Origin: Sorghum bicolor
Taxonomy: Eukaryota; Streptophyta; Magnoliopsida; Poales; Poaceae
Direction of reading: 5' to 3'
Length of the DNA: 64,000 bases
Assembly: GCF_000003195.3 (NCBI RefSeq)
Contig: NC_012871.2
Coordinates: forward strand, 45,765,110 to 45,829,109
The notes beneath the pieces are model-generated. The model saw nothing but the letters and a program-made list of their open reading frames with translations. It did no database searches and was not told where the DNA came from. Below, in pieces: positions 47,864-59,605 of the stretch. The stretch's first letter is position 1, and each line of letters starts with the position of its first letter. Both the position numbers and the translations under genes were made by a program.

Positions 47864-50754
47864 TTAGTAGAACTTATGGATAAAATCGTCGCAGTAGTGT
47901 GGGACTGCCATGAACTTTGTCAGCGATGGTCGGCCTAGTATAGCGTGGTAGGTCCCGTCGATGTCCGCGACCACAAAGTTGATGAACTCTGTCCGAAAGT
48001 GGTCGGGTGTGCCGAATTGGACAGGCAATGTTATCTGTCCGAGGGGCACTGAACTCTGACCTGGCAAAACCCCCCAGAATTGAGCATCGTAGGGTTTTAG
48101 TTGTGCAGGAGATATTTTGAGGGCGGGCAGACTGTTGCGGAAGAGGATGTCGATGGAGCTTCCCCCGTCCACGAGCACGCGCTCGAATCTGATGCTGTTG
48201 ATGCAAGGGTCCAGGATCAGAGGGAAACGACCTGGCTCTGGGATAGCGGCCCACTGATCTTTCCTGCTGAATGAGATCTCCCTGTGCGACCACGGGGGAA
48301 ATTTTGGGTCTGCGATCAACCCGTCCGTGCTGTCTATGTTGAGGCAGGCTCTCTTTAATAGCTTTCTCTCTCGCTTAGATTCAATGGAGACCTTTCCCCC
48401 GAAGATGGAGTGGACCACGTCAGTGGGGCTGACGTATTGGTGTCGGGGGTCCCTATCTTGGTCCTCGTCCTCGTCTTCGTGGTCGTGCCCGTCTCGCTTG
48501 CCATTTTTCTTGGTGGCGTCATCTTGGGCGGCCCGCCGTGTGTAGATGCTTTTGAGGACGCGACACTCCTCCATGGTATGATTAGACTTTGGATGTAGTT
48601 GGCACGGTCCCTTCAACGTTTTGTTGTAGTCTTCTTGGTAGTCCCACCGCCCGTTGGGACGCTTGACCGTATTCACTTCATGGTCGTAGTCGCGGGGGGC
48701 GCTTTCCTCTGAAATTGTCACGATTGTCGCGGCGCCGATCCCAACCTTCTCTGTGATCGCGGTTCTCGGGGCGGCGGTGGTTCCTGTTGTCGTAGCGACC
48801 GTGACCGTCATCTCGCCGGGGAAGCTGGTCGGGACCTCTCGCATCGTCTCGGATTAGTTTCTCTGCGTCGTCGGCATCGGCGTAATTTTTAGCCGTGGCG
48901 AGGAGCTCCGCCACCGTTGTTGGCCGTTTGCGCAATAGCTTGTTCCTCAGCGCTTCATGGAAACGCAGGCCCTTGATGAAGGCAGAGATGGCCTCGTCGT
49001 GAGAAATCTTCGGGATCTTAAGGCGCATATCCGAGAATCGTCGAATGTAATCGCGTAGAGGTTCATTCTTCCTGTCCCTTATCCTTTCGAGGTCATACTT
49101 GTTTCCAGGCTGCTCGCATGTGGCGATGAAGTTGTCGATGAAAGCCTGGCATAGCTCTTCCCAAGAGTCGAAGGAGTCCTCGGGCAAGCCAAGGAGCCAC
49201 AGATGACCAGCCTGGTCGAGGACTACAGGGAAGCAGTTGGCCATGACGTGCTCATCTCCCACTGCTGATCGGACGACAATTTCATAGAGAGTGATCCAGT
49301 TCTCTGGATTTTCCTTGCCGTCGTATTTTTTAAGTTTTTCGAGCTTAAAATTGCGGGGCCACATGACTGGCGGAGGTGTGAGGAGAACTGTCTTAGGCAC
49401 GGGGGGCCGTGCGTTGCATCGTACTCGATACGGCGCAGGTTTTCGTGGACTGCTCTCTCTGTGGCGCGCCTGTTGATGCGATCCCGGGCATCTTTGGGAG
49501 GGATGTTGTATCGGAGATCCCTGTGCTGATTTACTTTTTGACTGCGCCTGCGGTTCTGCTCGCGGTGACCGTCAGTATCCCGACCACCATCGTTACGCCG
49601 TGAATCTTTTCGATGGTTGTCGGCAGAGCGGCTGTGGTGACGCCTGCTGGGAGGCGGTGAGGTCCGGCTACGATTAGTCTGGTCGGAGGTGGCTTCCGTA
49701 TAAGAGACGTCCTGGACTCTCTTGAGCAGAGTGGCTGTCTGTCCCATTGCGGCAATCAGGTGCGCTCGGACGCTGGTTCGGACTCCCTGGCACTCAGGGG
49801 TATCAGGGAGCCGATCTAGATTAGCCATGGCGACAGCCACGTTGGCGCTTGGTGTTTTGTAGACTGGCTGGTCCCCGACCATGTCAAAAGCGTCGCTGAG
49901 GTTATGCGGTGGAATTTGTCGTTGCTCATCTGCGCGTCGTCGGGCGCGATCGGCGTTGCGCTGCTCGCGGAGCTGCCTCTGCTCGTCCGTTTCTCCATCA
50001 ACGACCGGCTCATCGGTGCTGACGTTGAAAACAATGTCCCCTCGCCGGGGGGGGGGAATACCGGGAAACGAGGGAAACCCGGAGGGTGTGAAGGCAAATC
50101 CACGTCGTAGTCCTCATCTTTGGAGTTTATAACTTCGGTGGGGACGGAGCCGGTGCTCGAGTTAGTGCTAGAAGCCTGGCCGTCCCGTAGCTCTCGGATC
50201 GTCACCATGTGGACGTAGTGGCGAGCAGGTCGATCGTTCCTTTTCGGCGGCCAATCCGCCTTGCTGAAAACGGATTGGATGTGCCGTGAGTAGAGAGAGG
50301 CCGGGTTGTTCAGGCCACAAGGATAATCTTCCTCCTTGAGCTTGACGGACCGTCCTGAGGGAGTTGAGGTTATCGTCAGAGACGTTCCCAGCCGTTCGTG
50401 TGTAACGACACGAGTTGGCCGGCGAGATTTGAAAAAATCCGTTGGAGCGGCTTGATCAGGCTGGCGCAGGATTCCATCTACTAGTTGGGAGGCTTCAAGT
50501 AGCTTGGAATCAGCGTGATCAAGCGCTTGGAGAAGGTCCGAGCAGTCGATCTTCTTTCCCTTGTAGAGCGGGAACGGTGGTCGGACGCTCGGTGCCGCCA
50601 CCCGAGTGGTCGGAGACGATGTGATCTCAGATTGGATCTGAGTTTCTTTCGAAACCGTGGTAGTGAGGCCACCGCTGCACGTCATCCACGTGATCTGGCC
50701 GACGGTGAACGTGAGGCCTTCGGGCACAGTTGCGGAAGCTGGGATTGTGACCAT
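47864..50754 (-). pseudogene. gag and protease-like domain of element E, three frameshifts
   Basis: The start ATG at 50754 follows the primer site by about 30 bases (MVTIPASATVPEG). The N-terminal part runs to a G10 run (50047-50056). It continues in another frame with MVGDQPVYKTPS and an Arg-rich segment to a G6 run (49401-49406). The gag core follows (FKLEKLKKYDGKENPENWIT, FIATCEQPGNKYDLERIRD, LRDYIRRFSDMR) to a G6 run (48694-48699). The last part has a degenerate knuckle (CQLHPKSNHTMEEC) and a retropepsin-like domain (RVLVDGGSSIDILF, ILGRPSLTKF) ending at 47864. Reverse transcriptase and integrase are absent. D-G-G in place of D-S/T-G is usual for this lineage. Confidence 0.85.
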
Positions 50755-50782
50755 CTTGTTCGCCGGAGAAGTTGCACGCACA

Positions 50783-50801
50783 CCCCCTACCTGGCGCGCC
50801 A
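50783..50801 (-). other. Primer binding site of element E (tRNA-Arg type)
   Basis: The minus strand reads TGGCGCGCCAGGTAGGGGG, one base from the LTR end. This primer site is characteristic of grass Tat-lineage elements. Confidence 0.85.
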
Positions 50802-50802
50802 C

Positions 50803-51259
50803 TGTCGACGAAAGCTAGTCGGCAGTCCACCTTGGGGTATACCCTCGGTAGTAGTTTATCGGTAGACGGTGCGCGAACTATGAACTCGATGGTGACGCAA
50901 GACACAGACAAGCTTTTTATCCAGGTTCGGCCGCCGAGTTGGCGTAATACCTACGTCCTGCGTCTGATTGTATTGGATTGTGTTGAGAGCATCTATCCTA
51001 GGGGGGTCCCTTGCCCCTCCTTATATAGTCTGGAGGGCAGGGTTACAGATCCGGAAACTAATCCTAGTCGGTTACAATTGCCATAGATAGTTCGATATCA
51101 ATTCCTATTCTAACCGACCAGAATCCTGCTTGATCTCCACGTCTTGTTTCCTTGCGCAAAACTCCAAGCTATCGGATCAAGCCTCGAGCTCGTCTCGTAA
51201 TGGGCCAAGCCTCCTGGCCCAAGTCTAGCCGTAAGGGTATAGGGGTTTATACCCCCACA
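50803..51259 (-). repeat. 5' LTR of element E
   Basis: 457 bp; TATATAA at 51021-51027 (minus). Followed on the right by CATAC, the second copy of the target duplication. Confidence 0.95.
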
Positions 51260-51264
51260 CATAC

Positions 51265-51575
51265 GTCAATGATAAGCAATTGTTAGGAGTTGTCATCAAC
51301 GGTAGACATGTGTAGAATTATGCCACACTGAATTTACTGAGGGAATAAATTCGCACAATAAATAGAGGCACAACAATTCATCATCTACGCACAACATCGC
51401 TAACAATTTACTCAACATTCAAGCAACAAAGTTTGCATACATCCAAACTCGCCAGCATACATACACTGGACTTTCAACATCATCTGATAAAGTTTTACAT
51501 AGCCCAGATCCAACAGTACAAGACATGCCATGCAACAACAACAAAAGAAGAAGGACTAGCTCTATGCTCTAGCAT
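51265..51575 (-). other. Spacer between the H3-tail ORF and gag of D
   Basis: About 310 bases, with stops in all frames on the minus strand. Apart from the insertion of E, it would join the H3-like ORF to the gag ATG. No gene is supported. Confidence 0.7.
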
Positions 51576-52619
51576 CTACTCGCTATGGTCACTGTCCATG
51601 TCGGAGCCCTCCTCGTCCTCATCTCCACTAGCAGCTGCTCCCATCTTGGGATCCTCATCCATCTCGTCCTCAGAGTCTAGCTCAGCTGCTCCAGGCAGGT
51701 GGTGAGGGTGGAGCTGGTTATGCAGCTGGTGGATCTCCTCATGCAAGTTCTCATTGTACTCCTCAGCATTAGCTAGCTGCTGCTCAAGCTCTAGCTGTCG
51801 AGCCCTCAAAGTGTCCTCCTCATGCCAGGCTTCATTCCTCTGACCAAGCACATGGACTAGCATGCGCTCGCAGTTCCTATGAGCAGTAGTCACCCTGTCT
51901 CTCTGCTCTCGCACTGCAAGCAGGTCCTGGCTCAGCTCACTGTTCTTCTGGACTGCCTGGTCCCTCTCTTGTGTCACGCAGGCCAACTCTGACTGCAGCC
52001 TCTCAACCTCCGTGTCGAACTCACGCTGCAACTGGCGCTTCTCATCCTGGACTGTGAGAAGAGATCCGGACAAGCGACCCAAACAACGCTCCAGGCCTCC
52101 ATAGGTCTTCATCAAGGCGTACATAGCACTCATAGCTGCGCTGTCACTGTGCTGGTCCTCATCCGCACTCCTCTCTAGAGCGTTCACCTCGGACTGATCC
52201 CACACCGAAGTGTAGGGGTCACCCCGGGGAAACACCCCAGCGAAGGCGTGGGCCAACTCCTGTGGAAACCTCGCCATGAGGACTCTCAGTACTGCGAAAG
52301 CTGCCCTGCTGGCACCGTGGAAAGGCGTGGTACCTCGGGACTCGTACACCCAGCCGCCCCAAGCAGGGTCACCTCCACTGGTAGGGACAACTGCCTCGAT
52401 CCCCACCAGTGTCTCGTCACCAAGAGGCTCCTTATCCCAATAGTAGCGAGGCTCCCTTCCTTCAGGATACCCCATCGAACTGAGCACCCTCCAAAGCAAA
52501 GTGGGCATCCCAAACTCCTCCAGGAACTTGCTCTTATGTCGTGAGCTCCTAGCTGCCAACGGATGGCGAGGGGCCCGCCCACCAGTGGACTTGCGAGCGG
52601 TGAGCCTAGTGCGTGCCAT
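51576..52619 (-). CDS. Extra 5' ORF of chromovirus D with a histone H3-tail-like N-terminus
   Basis: An intact 347-codon frame with ATG at 52619. Directly after Met the protein reads ARTRLTARKSTGGRAPRHPL, colinear with the histone H3 tail. Aligned to H3, residues 1-3, 6-13, 15-17, 20-21 and 26 agree. K9 and S10 (ARKS) are kept, while K4, K14, K18, K23 and K27 are replaced (R, R, H, R, H). No histone fold follows. The body has FLEEFGMPTLLWRVLSSMGY and WDKEPLGDETLVGIEAVVP, a long coiled coil at about residues 185-300, and a Glu/Asp/Ser-rich acidic tail from about 310. It lies between the 5' LTR and gag, on the element's sense strand. It has no stop or frameshift although gag-pol has five breaks. 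Expression and localisation are unknown; chromatin mimicry is my inference. H3-like extra ORFs in grass chromoviruses have, as I recall, been reported. Confidence 0.85.
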   Translation of the reverse strand: MARTRLTARKSTGGRAPRHPLAARSSRHKSKFLEEFGMPTLLWRVLSSMGYPEGREPRYYWDKEPLGDETLVGIEAVVPTSGGDPAWGGWVYESRGTTPFHGASRAAFAVLRVLMARFPQELAHAFAGVFPRGDPYTSVWDQSEVNALERSADEDQHSDSAAMSAMYALMKTYGGLERCLGRLSGSLLTVQDEKRQLQREFDTEVERLQSELACVTQERDQAVQKNSELSQDLLAVREQRDRVTTAHRNCERMLVHVLGQRNEAWHEEDTLRARQLELEQQLANAEEYNENLHEEIHQLHNQLHPHHLPGAAELDSEDEMDEDPKMGAAASGDEDEEGSDMDSDHSE

Positions 52620-53387
52620 CTGCTGCAAATGGAATACCTTGGTTAAGATCGAGGATTACCTTTAATTATTTTATTTAGAATTGGGACAGATTAAATTAAG
52701 GGGGAAAGTAAGCAATGATATGAAATGATCATGATGCAAAGGTTAACACTAAGCGGTATATGCGGTGGCACACAGCGTTCTCTCATAACGTAACTAGCGT
52801 TCTAAGCGAGAACGTGGTTAGTGTACCTGCAGAAAACTCATTTCAGCCCACCCACAGTATGATTATGCAGGACATGAATTTAAAGCTATACACCCCACAT
52901 ACACAGACACCCGTCCATGCATATGACGTGTTGCTACCCACATCATCGCCCTAATGACGGTATCGCCACTCAGGACGGAATTCCCAACATGCGGTACTGT
53001 TCCCAAACACACCAAAACATGTGTGCATGACACAGCACCTAACAACACTCCCCTAGACCGGCAGTATATCCGGTCATGCTCTCACAGCTCCCACTTACCG
53101 TGGCGTAGAGGAAAAATTGATCCATACATTACCATTCAAATGAATGGTACTCATACTATTGCACGCCGTATGAGCGACGAAATAGAAATATGATGCATTA
53201 ACCCCCAAGTCAGTACTTAACTAGCCACCTTAGAGTCCTTAACTGGGCATAAAGGATATGACCATGGCACACTAGATAGTTTTCCAAAACTTAGTTTAAC
53301 ACCTTGATCATTATTAATTAATAAAATCTTGTATTAAACCAGTTTAGATTTTGTTTAGAACGTACTTATGAACAGTAACTCGCTAAA
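52620..53387 (-). other. 5' leader of element D
   Basis: Non-coding on the minus strand between the primer site and the H3-like ORF. Just before the ORF a GGTAATCC donor-like site (about 52660) and a CCATTTGCAG acceptor-like site (about 52624) could define a short intron, which I cannot confirm. Confidence 0.5.
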
Positions 53388-53403
53388 TCTTGCTCCGATA
53401 CCA
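53388..53403 (-). other. Primer binding site of element D (tRNA-Met type)
   Basis: The minus strand reads TGGTATCGGAGCAAGA, the initiator tRNA-Met complement with one change, two bases from the LTR end. Confidence 0.85.
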
Positions 53404-53405
53404 GC

Positions 53406-56400
53406 TGTAATAGAACCGACCAAATTATAAGAGATTAAGCCTAATAGTGACCATTTGCATAGTCAAACCATCGAGCTTAAGCCCATATAATCCCGGTAGT
53501 CCGTGAAATCTCAAAGGATTTCAAACCACATATCGTACATACAGCCAAGATCGTAATAAGTTTAGCGGTCGCCATCCACAAATACATCCCGATTACAACA
53601 TTCATAAAATACATCGGAGTTCTTAAAGTTATTACAAACCAAGTTCTCAGGTAGCGGAAGCTTCATAGTTCAAAAATACAACACACACACTTAGTCTGAT
53701 ACAGTTCCATAATTCGGTCATTCCCACAAAAGCAAAAGAGAAGACGGAGTGACCATCGCCCTTGGTCTAGTCATCACCCATGGCTGGGTACAGACAGAGG
53801 ATGCAATAACCATAGTACATTTGACCATCTGCAAAACAACATGGGAGTAGAACCCTGAGTACGAGAATGTACTCAGCTAGACTTACCCGTCATAAATTAA
53901 AATAAAGACTCTTCAAGGATCATGAAGGCTATATAGTGGGGTAGCTGACAACCTTTTTGCATAACTGCAAGATCCTATTAACATGCCCTACACAAAATCT
54001 TTATTCTTTTAATTTGCTCAAGTTGACAGTATCATTACCTATTATCTAGGTTTGCACCTGCACTATTACAAGCAAGTATAGTGATATGATGGTACCTCAT
54101 CATAGCATTCATAAAACCCTTTATCATTATAACCCAAGTGTTCAATAGTCCTTACTACGAGGACAGGGCTCGTGTCAAGTGCTCACTATCCAGGAGTGAT
54201 GGCGATTCGAATCGATTTCTAACCAGCTGGCGAGGTATTCCCTACACAAACCACACTCACTGATCAAGTGAGCTACAGATCACCGTATTACACTATCCAG
54301 GACCAATTCGCGGGTTCGGCAGGCACCGCCAGTACCCGAGGACCGTTCCCGCGACCGAGGTATCCAAGGTATACCAAGTTTGCGCGCCGCGCCCTCGTCG
54401 TTCTCCTCAACCATCACCAATACAGCGCATGGCGGCTCGATTCCCGGCCCGGATAGTGTTCAGGCTTCGCGGTCGGAACGACTTATCCTTCCAGCTAAGT
54501 GTGGGGCATGCGTTCAACATGACAAGAGGGCCGTCAATGATCGATCCTTAATCGACACAGGCAGGGGCACTATAGTCAACCCACCATAAGACCCTACCCG
54601 GTCTTCAATTCCATTTCACATTTGGTTATTCTTTTCCCAAAGCAATCACTGCTTAATCAAGCAGGTATCCACCTATATCTCGCAGGTGACAGCAAATCAC
54701 CCGACTTCTACCGGACTAAGCAAGCTAAGCATAGACTCCGTACCTATCTACATAGGACAAGGTAGATAAATGAGGGGTGATATCAAGGAGTACCAATGCA
54801 TCAACGGTATCAACCAACTCCTATCACCTAAATGCAATATAATAGAACAAGCATAATATATCATGTAAGTTAGCGAGAATAGGGAGACTTAGAATGCTCC
54901 GGGGCTTGCCTTTCTCAAACGTGCTGGGCCGGTGATCCGGACACTCCTGTAGCTCTTCTCCGGGTTCCGGTGCTTCCGGAGGTTCCTGCTCCTGAATCTC
55001 CTCTGGCTCCTCGAGTCCCACCTCGTTCTCTTGTGAGCCTGTATGATGCATGTGTGCTCATGAGTGGAGTGCGGGATGCCCGGGGTACATTGCTCATGCG
55101 ATAGAATACCATATGACTATGACATGATGTAGGGAGGATTTATGTGAGCATTTAAAAGGTAGTCTACATCATCCAAGAATCATGCAATTGAATTAAACAC
55201 ATATTGCATTCTCTTCTATAAATTGCCTTCAAGTGTAACCAACAACTCACATGATGCTTCAAAGATACACCAAACCCCTTTTTATTCTATTTAACCCATA
55301 AATAACAATTCATAATTTCTTTATTCATTTTTAGACCCCTCAAAATTTGCATGCAGTTCTATTCATCAATAAATTCCACAAAAATTACAGGAGACTACCA
55401 GTGAAGCATAAAGTCTACTACAAATTTTTCATAATTTTTGGATACTTATTTTGAGCTACAAAATCACAAGATTAATTAACAAGGGCAATTACAATTACTC
55501 TACTGTGGTATAAGTGTCAAACAATAGATTTCATATTTTTATAATTTGCCTAATATCATAGGAAACACCCACAAAAATTTCCAGATTAATTGCATGATCC
55601 AAATAATTATTAAAAATAATGTGTAGCAATATTTTCCCAGTGATTTAACACACATGCAGAGCCAACAAAACAAGTTTCACATTTTTCTGAGCCATACTTT
55701 AATTACTATGCATTTCTCAAGTTTAGCAAAAGCATGGATTAAATATATTCTTATAGAAAAAGTGTTCAAACATGACATGCAATTACATCAAACTGTAGAT
55801 CTGAAAATAAAGAGCACACCAAACTTTATTTCATCAGATTTGGAGCTGTAGAACTCAAGATTTGGATTTTACAAGTTTTAAATCGATTTCTGGAAAACAT
55901 TTTCTGAAAATCAAATCGAAATCGGGATCAAAAACGCTAAAGACACCCAGATCTACACCCAACGGGGTCCCCCTACGACTGACAGTGGGCCTCAGACCCC
56001 ACTGGTCAGCGAGACCGAGAGGGAGGGCACCTCCGACGAGCAGATCTCGCCGGCGGTGAGGTTCCCGGCCACGGGGTGAGCACCATCGTGCTCCCCGCAG
56101 CGAGGCGCACCCAGCGGTACCCTCGGATTGGCCGGAGGATGGCCGGAGCACCTCCGACGAGCATGCATGGCGGCACGGCGGCGCTGCTCGCCGTGGCCAG
56201 GCTGCTCTGGTGCGGTAGAACATGCGCAAGGGCTCCTCCGAGCTTCCCCGTCGAACTACGGATCTAACGCGCCAAAAAGCAAGCGAAACGAGGTGAAAAC
56301 GAGCGAGGTTCGACGCGGCGGAGCTCTCCGGCGAGGTCGGAGCAACTCCGACGAGCGATTCACGGCGTTCGGCGGGCTCTCACCTCGGTAGAGCGTTCGC

Positions 56401-57277
56401 AGGAGCTTACCGCGACGACGGTGAGTGCGCTGGTGGTTTTGGCGTCGTGGTTGGGGCACTGGCGTGGCCGGCGGTGAGCAGCGGAGCTGCTCCGGCAATG
56501 GCGCTACGGCGGAGCTCCTACGACTGCGGTTGCGCTCGCGAGCGGAGGGAGGAGGGAGAGAGGCGCGGGCGACAGAGCGAATGGAGCGGCCTGGGAGCTC
56601 GGGCCGGCGTCCCGACCAGGTGAAGTCGGTCGGCCGCGGCGCGCCCATCGCCGGCGTACGGCCGCCACGTGGCCGTCGCTGGCTGGGACGAGGCGGGCGT
56701 CCGCGCACGGGAGAGAGGGGGAGGGGGAGGCAGGCCGGGCCGCTGTCTGGGCCGAAAGGGAGGCGGGGTTGGCCCAGCAGCGCCTGCCCCCTTTTCCATT
56801 TTTTTTTTGAATTTCTTTTCTCACATCCTTTTCTAAATTCATTTGGACCATTTTAAAGTCATTTCCACCTTTTTCCCCCAACAACAAAGTTGTTCCAAAA
56901 CAAAAACCCTACAACTTTGTTTTAATAAGCAAGACCAAATTCCAAATAGAATTTGAATTACAGATTAAAACTAGTTCTAGGTTTTCAAATAAATTCATTT
57001 TGGGGATTTTTGTATAAATTCCATTTCTCAAATTCTATTGCTCCAAAAATTACACAAAAATATTCTTAAACCTTCTTACACATAAATCAACCTATCTTGA
57101 ATATTCCACAATTTTAGAAGCAAGCATCATATTTTTAACATATTTAAAGCACATGGTATAAAACACATAAAATCACATTTTGGGATGAAATGACATGCTC
57201 ATGATGCTATGCTTGATGAGAATGCTTATGAATGTTTTGATAAGGCTAAGTGCATGCTTAACACCTTGGGTGTTACA
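53406..57277 (-). repeat. 5' LTR of element D
   Basis: 3872 bp, starting TGTAACACCC at 57277. It is shorter than the 3' LTR mainly through one internal deletion near 55617. Confidence 0.93.
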
Positions 57278-57282
57278 CTCAT

Positions 57283-58540
57283 CTCTTGAGATAATATAGC
57301 AAGTGGTAGTAACAAGATAACTTAAGCATTTATTTCACAGGGGAGAAATAGAAATATTTTTAGCTATTCTCTCCCGGATTAGGAGTAGAATATTTTTGAG
57401 TGATTCTGGAGATGGATGGATATATGTGGATGGTACTTCCGGAGTAGAAGTAGCATATGTGAGTGAACGTGCAAGTGAATCTTGATTTAACCACATGACA
57501 AACTCCTAGGGGTCTACACAGCTTGACCACACTCAATGCTCATAAGCAATAAAAAGTAAATATGTGGCTCAAAGTCTAGCAAGCATGTATATAGGGCTGT
57601 GGTAGCAATTTAAACTCTCATCATACAGGAACTCATCATGTGTTATTTTAAAGATTTTAAAAGATAAAATTCTCCAGAATTCTAGCATCTCTAGAAACAG
57701 ATAAACAACAGCTCAACCTTCCCATATCATATCCGTTAACAGCTTAGACTTCAGATCAAGTTTTCATCCCACAAGTTTCGGTTTAGAGCAAGCTTTAAAT
57801 TATAACAGTTATATCTAAACTAGTGAGAGAACTTCAAATTTGCAAATTAGGCAGAGCAACTATTCATCATATCCATGCTAGAGTTTTATTTATTAGAATC
57901 CAGTTTAGCATAGCCACTTTATTTATTTATTAAACACACTAAGCAAAAGATATATATATATAAGCATAAAATCTTTATTTGGTTTTTCATAGTTATGTAT
58001 ATTTATATTAATATAGTATAAGTATAAAAATAGATAGAAATACTTATCGAGATAAATGGGGGTGCTCTCCCCCAAGCTGAATTTTGACGTAATTTCTCTT
58101 GATGTAGATAGCAGGTGGCAGAGGTGTATTTGAAAGTCAGCAGCATTCTGACAGCGATTAGAATGTCCTCCGTCTGCTAGTCTTCTTGATTCTTAAATTC
58201 TGTCGAGCTCAAATAGACAACAAAGCTTGTGAAACTGATTAAGTGTTAGCATAAACATCTAGCCTTTATCATGTTGAAACTCCTCAATAAATGTTACTCC
58301 CTATTTTTATATTTTCATTTTATAAAGCAGAAAAGAAATATTTATTTTATTTTTATGCCACCACAGTGAATGTACTTACGGGTTTCATGCCACTCGTATA
58401 CTCACATGGGGCTTACTGTTTTAACATTTTTATTTTTTTTAGGATAGTATAGACATAAATAAATAAGTAAACTACCAAGTTTACCTCTTGGCAAGGCGTC
58501 CGGTGTTTTTAAGTCCTCCGAACGGGACTCTCCATTTTCT
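57283..58540 (-). other. 3' non-coding region of C, proximal part
   Basis: Reverse-complement match to 40700-41919 of F, including the internal polypurine-like motif (plus-strand CTCCCCCAAGCTG at 58067-58079). No gene is supported. Confidence 0.8.
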
Positions 58541-59179
58541 TCAATTGTCCTAGGATTCGTTGGGTGGCGGAGTCGGTACTTCCGGCGGTGCCTCCTCTTC
58601 GTGTATGGTTATCTTCTCTCTCCACACCTGACTTGGTGCTTCGGTCTCCTTAGGATAGTTCTATTTAAACTGTATGTCTTTTGACCTTACAACTTCTCCT
58701 TCATAGTCTGCCCATCCGTCCTTGATGATTTGCCTCCTCTAGTTGCGGTTGCGTCGCTTTCTGACCTGTTTAGATTCTTCAACGATATAGTTAGGGTCAG
58801 TAAAATAGCGGCGTACCTTCTCTGAGGGGAAGTGCATATGGACTTCTCTAGTTCCAATGTAGATGATTGCTTTAACGGTGCTGAGGAACGGTCTTCCAAG
58901 GATGATGGGTGGATCGTACTCGTCTTCTCCCATGTCAATAACCTGAAAGTCTGTGTAGACAAAATGATCGTCTATTTTGACTGGGACATCAGTTACTATT
59001 CCTTTAACTTCTCGAAACGTCTGATCTGCCATCTGGAGCTGAATGTATGTTGGTTTTAGGGGCATGGTTCTGAACAAGAGCCGATAGGTGACTGCGGCCA
59101 TTATGTTGACGCCCGATCCGGTGTCGCAAAATGTCTTGTAGAAGTTGTATCCATTTATGGAGCAATAGATGCTTGGCAT
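58541..59179 (-). pseudogene. Second retropepsin-like domain (PR2) of C
   Basis: It has FCDTGSGVNIMAAVTYRLL (catalytic D-T-G), then VPVKIDDHFVYTDFQVIDMG and PPIILGRPFLSTVKAIIYIG: a complete retropepsin-like domain of about 125 residues, better preserved than in F. A stop at 58739 follows the basic RKRRNRN. The acidic tail seen in F continues out of frame to about 58541. Confidence 0.8.
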
Positions 59180-59213
59180 TCCTAGGTCATCCTTCTTGGT
59201 CAGACACGGTGAC

Positions 59214-59605
59214 TTAAGTTGATGACCTTGACCTCCATGAACTGCAGTTGACCATCTTAGCTGACTCGGTCCCCACTTGCTTGTTCATGTTCCTCCTGTT
59301 GGTCCTCTTCCTTGATTCACGTCTGGATTGATCTGGAATTTGTGTAGTCTTGTTCTTGAAGGAAAACGTCTCCTTCCTCCCTTTGATGTAGAAACTGATC
59401 TTGGCAGCACTAGCGTAGATGACAGCTCCTGCGGTGTTTAAGAATAGCCTCCCTAAGATGATGGGTGCTCTCTCATCATTACCGGTCTCTATCACCACGA
59501 AGTCTGCCAGGGCATATAAGGTAACAACTCGAACACAGAGGTTCTTCAATATTCCCTTTGGAAAAGTTAACGCCTGATCTGCAAACTGCAAACACATGGT
59601 TGTCT
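59214..59605 (-). pseudogene. First retropepsin-like domain (PR1) of C, catalytic loop deleted
   Basis: The frame after the break reads MCLQFADQALTFPKGILKNL, LADFVVIETGNDERAPIILGRLFLNT and a basic tail. Compared with F, 28 bases that encode the catalytic D-F-G are gone near 59670. This also shifts the frame, so gag now runs into an early stop at 59606. PR1 is therefore inactive in this copy. Confidence 0.8.

Larger units (their letters stand above)
34534..51259 (-). mobile_element. Element E: Tat-like non-autonomous LTR retrotransposon with an antisense spliced gene
   Basis: Two 457-bp LTRs (34534-34990 and 50803-51259) differ at three sites. TSD is CATAC at 34529-34533 and 51260-51264. The primer site is tRNA-Arg type. 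Sense strand (minus): gag and a protease-like domain only. The other strand carries a six-exon gene (44445-47589). The 3' region holds a tandem array of polypurine-like units and is split by element F. With no RT or integrase, it resembles the non-autonomous partners known for Tat elements in grasses (Dasheng/RIRE2 type), as an inference. Confidence 0.93.
26121..57277 (-). mobile_element. Element D: chromovirus (Ty3/gypsy, Tekay/Del-like) with extra 5' ORF
   Basis: LTRs of 3925 bp (left, 3') and 3872 bp (right, 5') start TGTAACACCC on the minus strand. TSD is CTCAT at 26116-26120 and 57278-57282. In order on the minus strand: 5' LTR, tRNA-Met-type primer site, H3-tail-like ORF, gag-pol with a C-terminal chromodomain, polypurine tract and 3' LTR. 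Element E sits at the gag start. LTRs differ at about 19 sites in the first 1000 bases. Element F, from C's family, supplies the unfilled version of the insertion site near 41920. Confidence 0.95.

Noticed and set aside
51576..52628. Longer version of the H3-tail ORF starting at 52628
   Set aside because: That start is a TTG codon. The ATG at 52619 gives the exact H3-like N-terminus and a normal start context.
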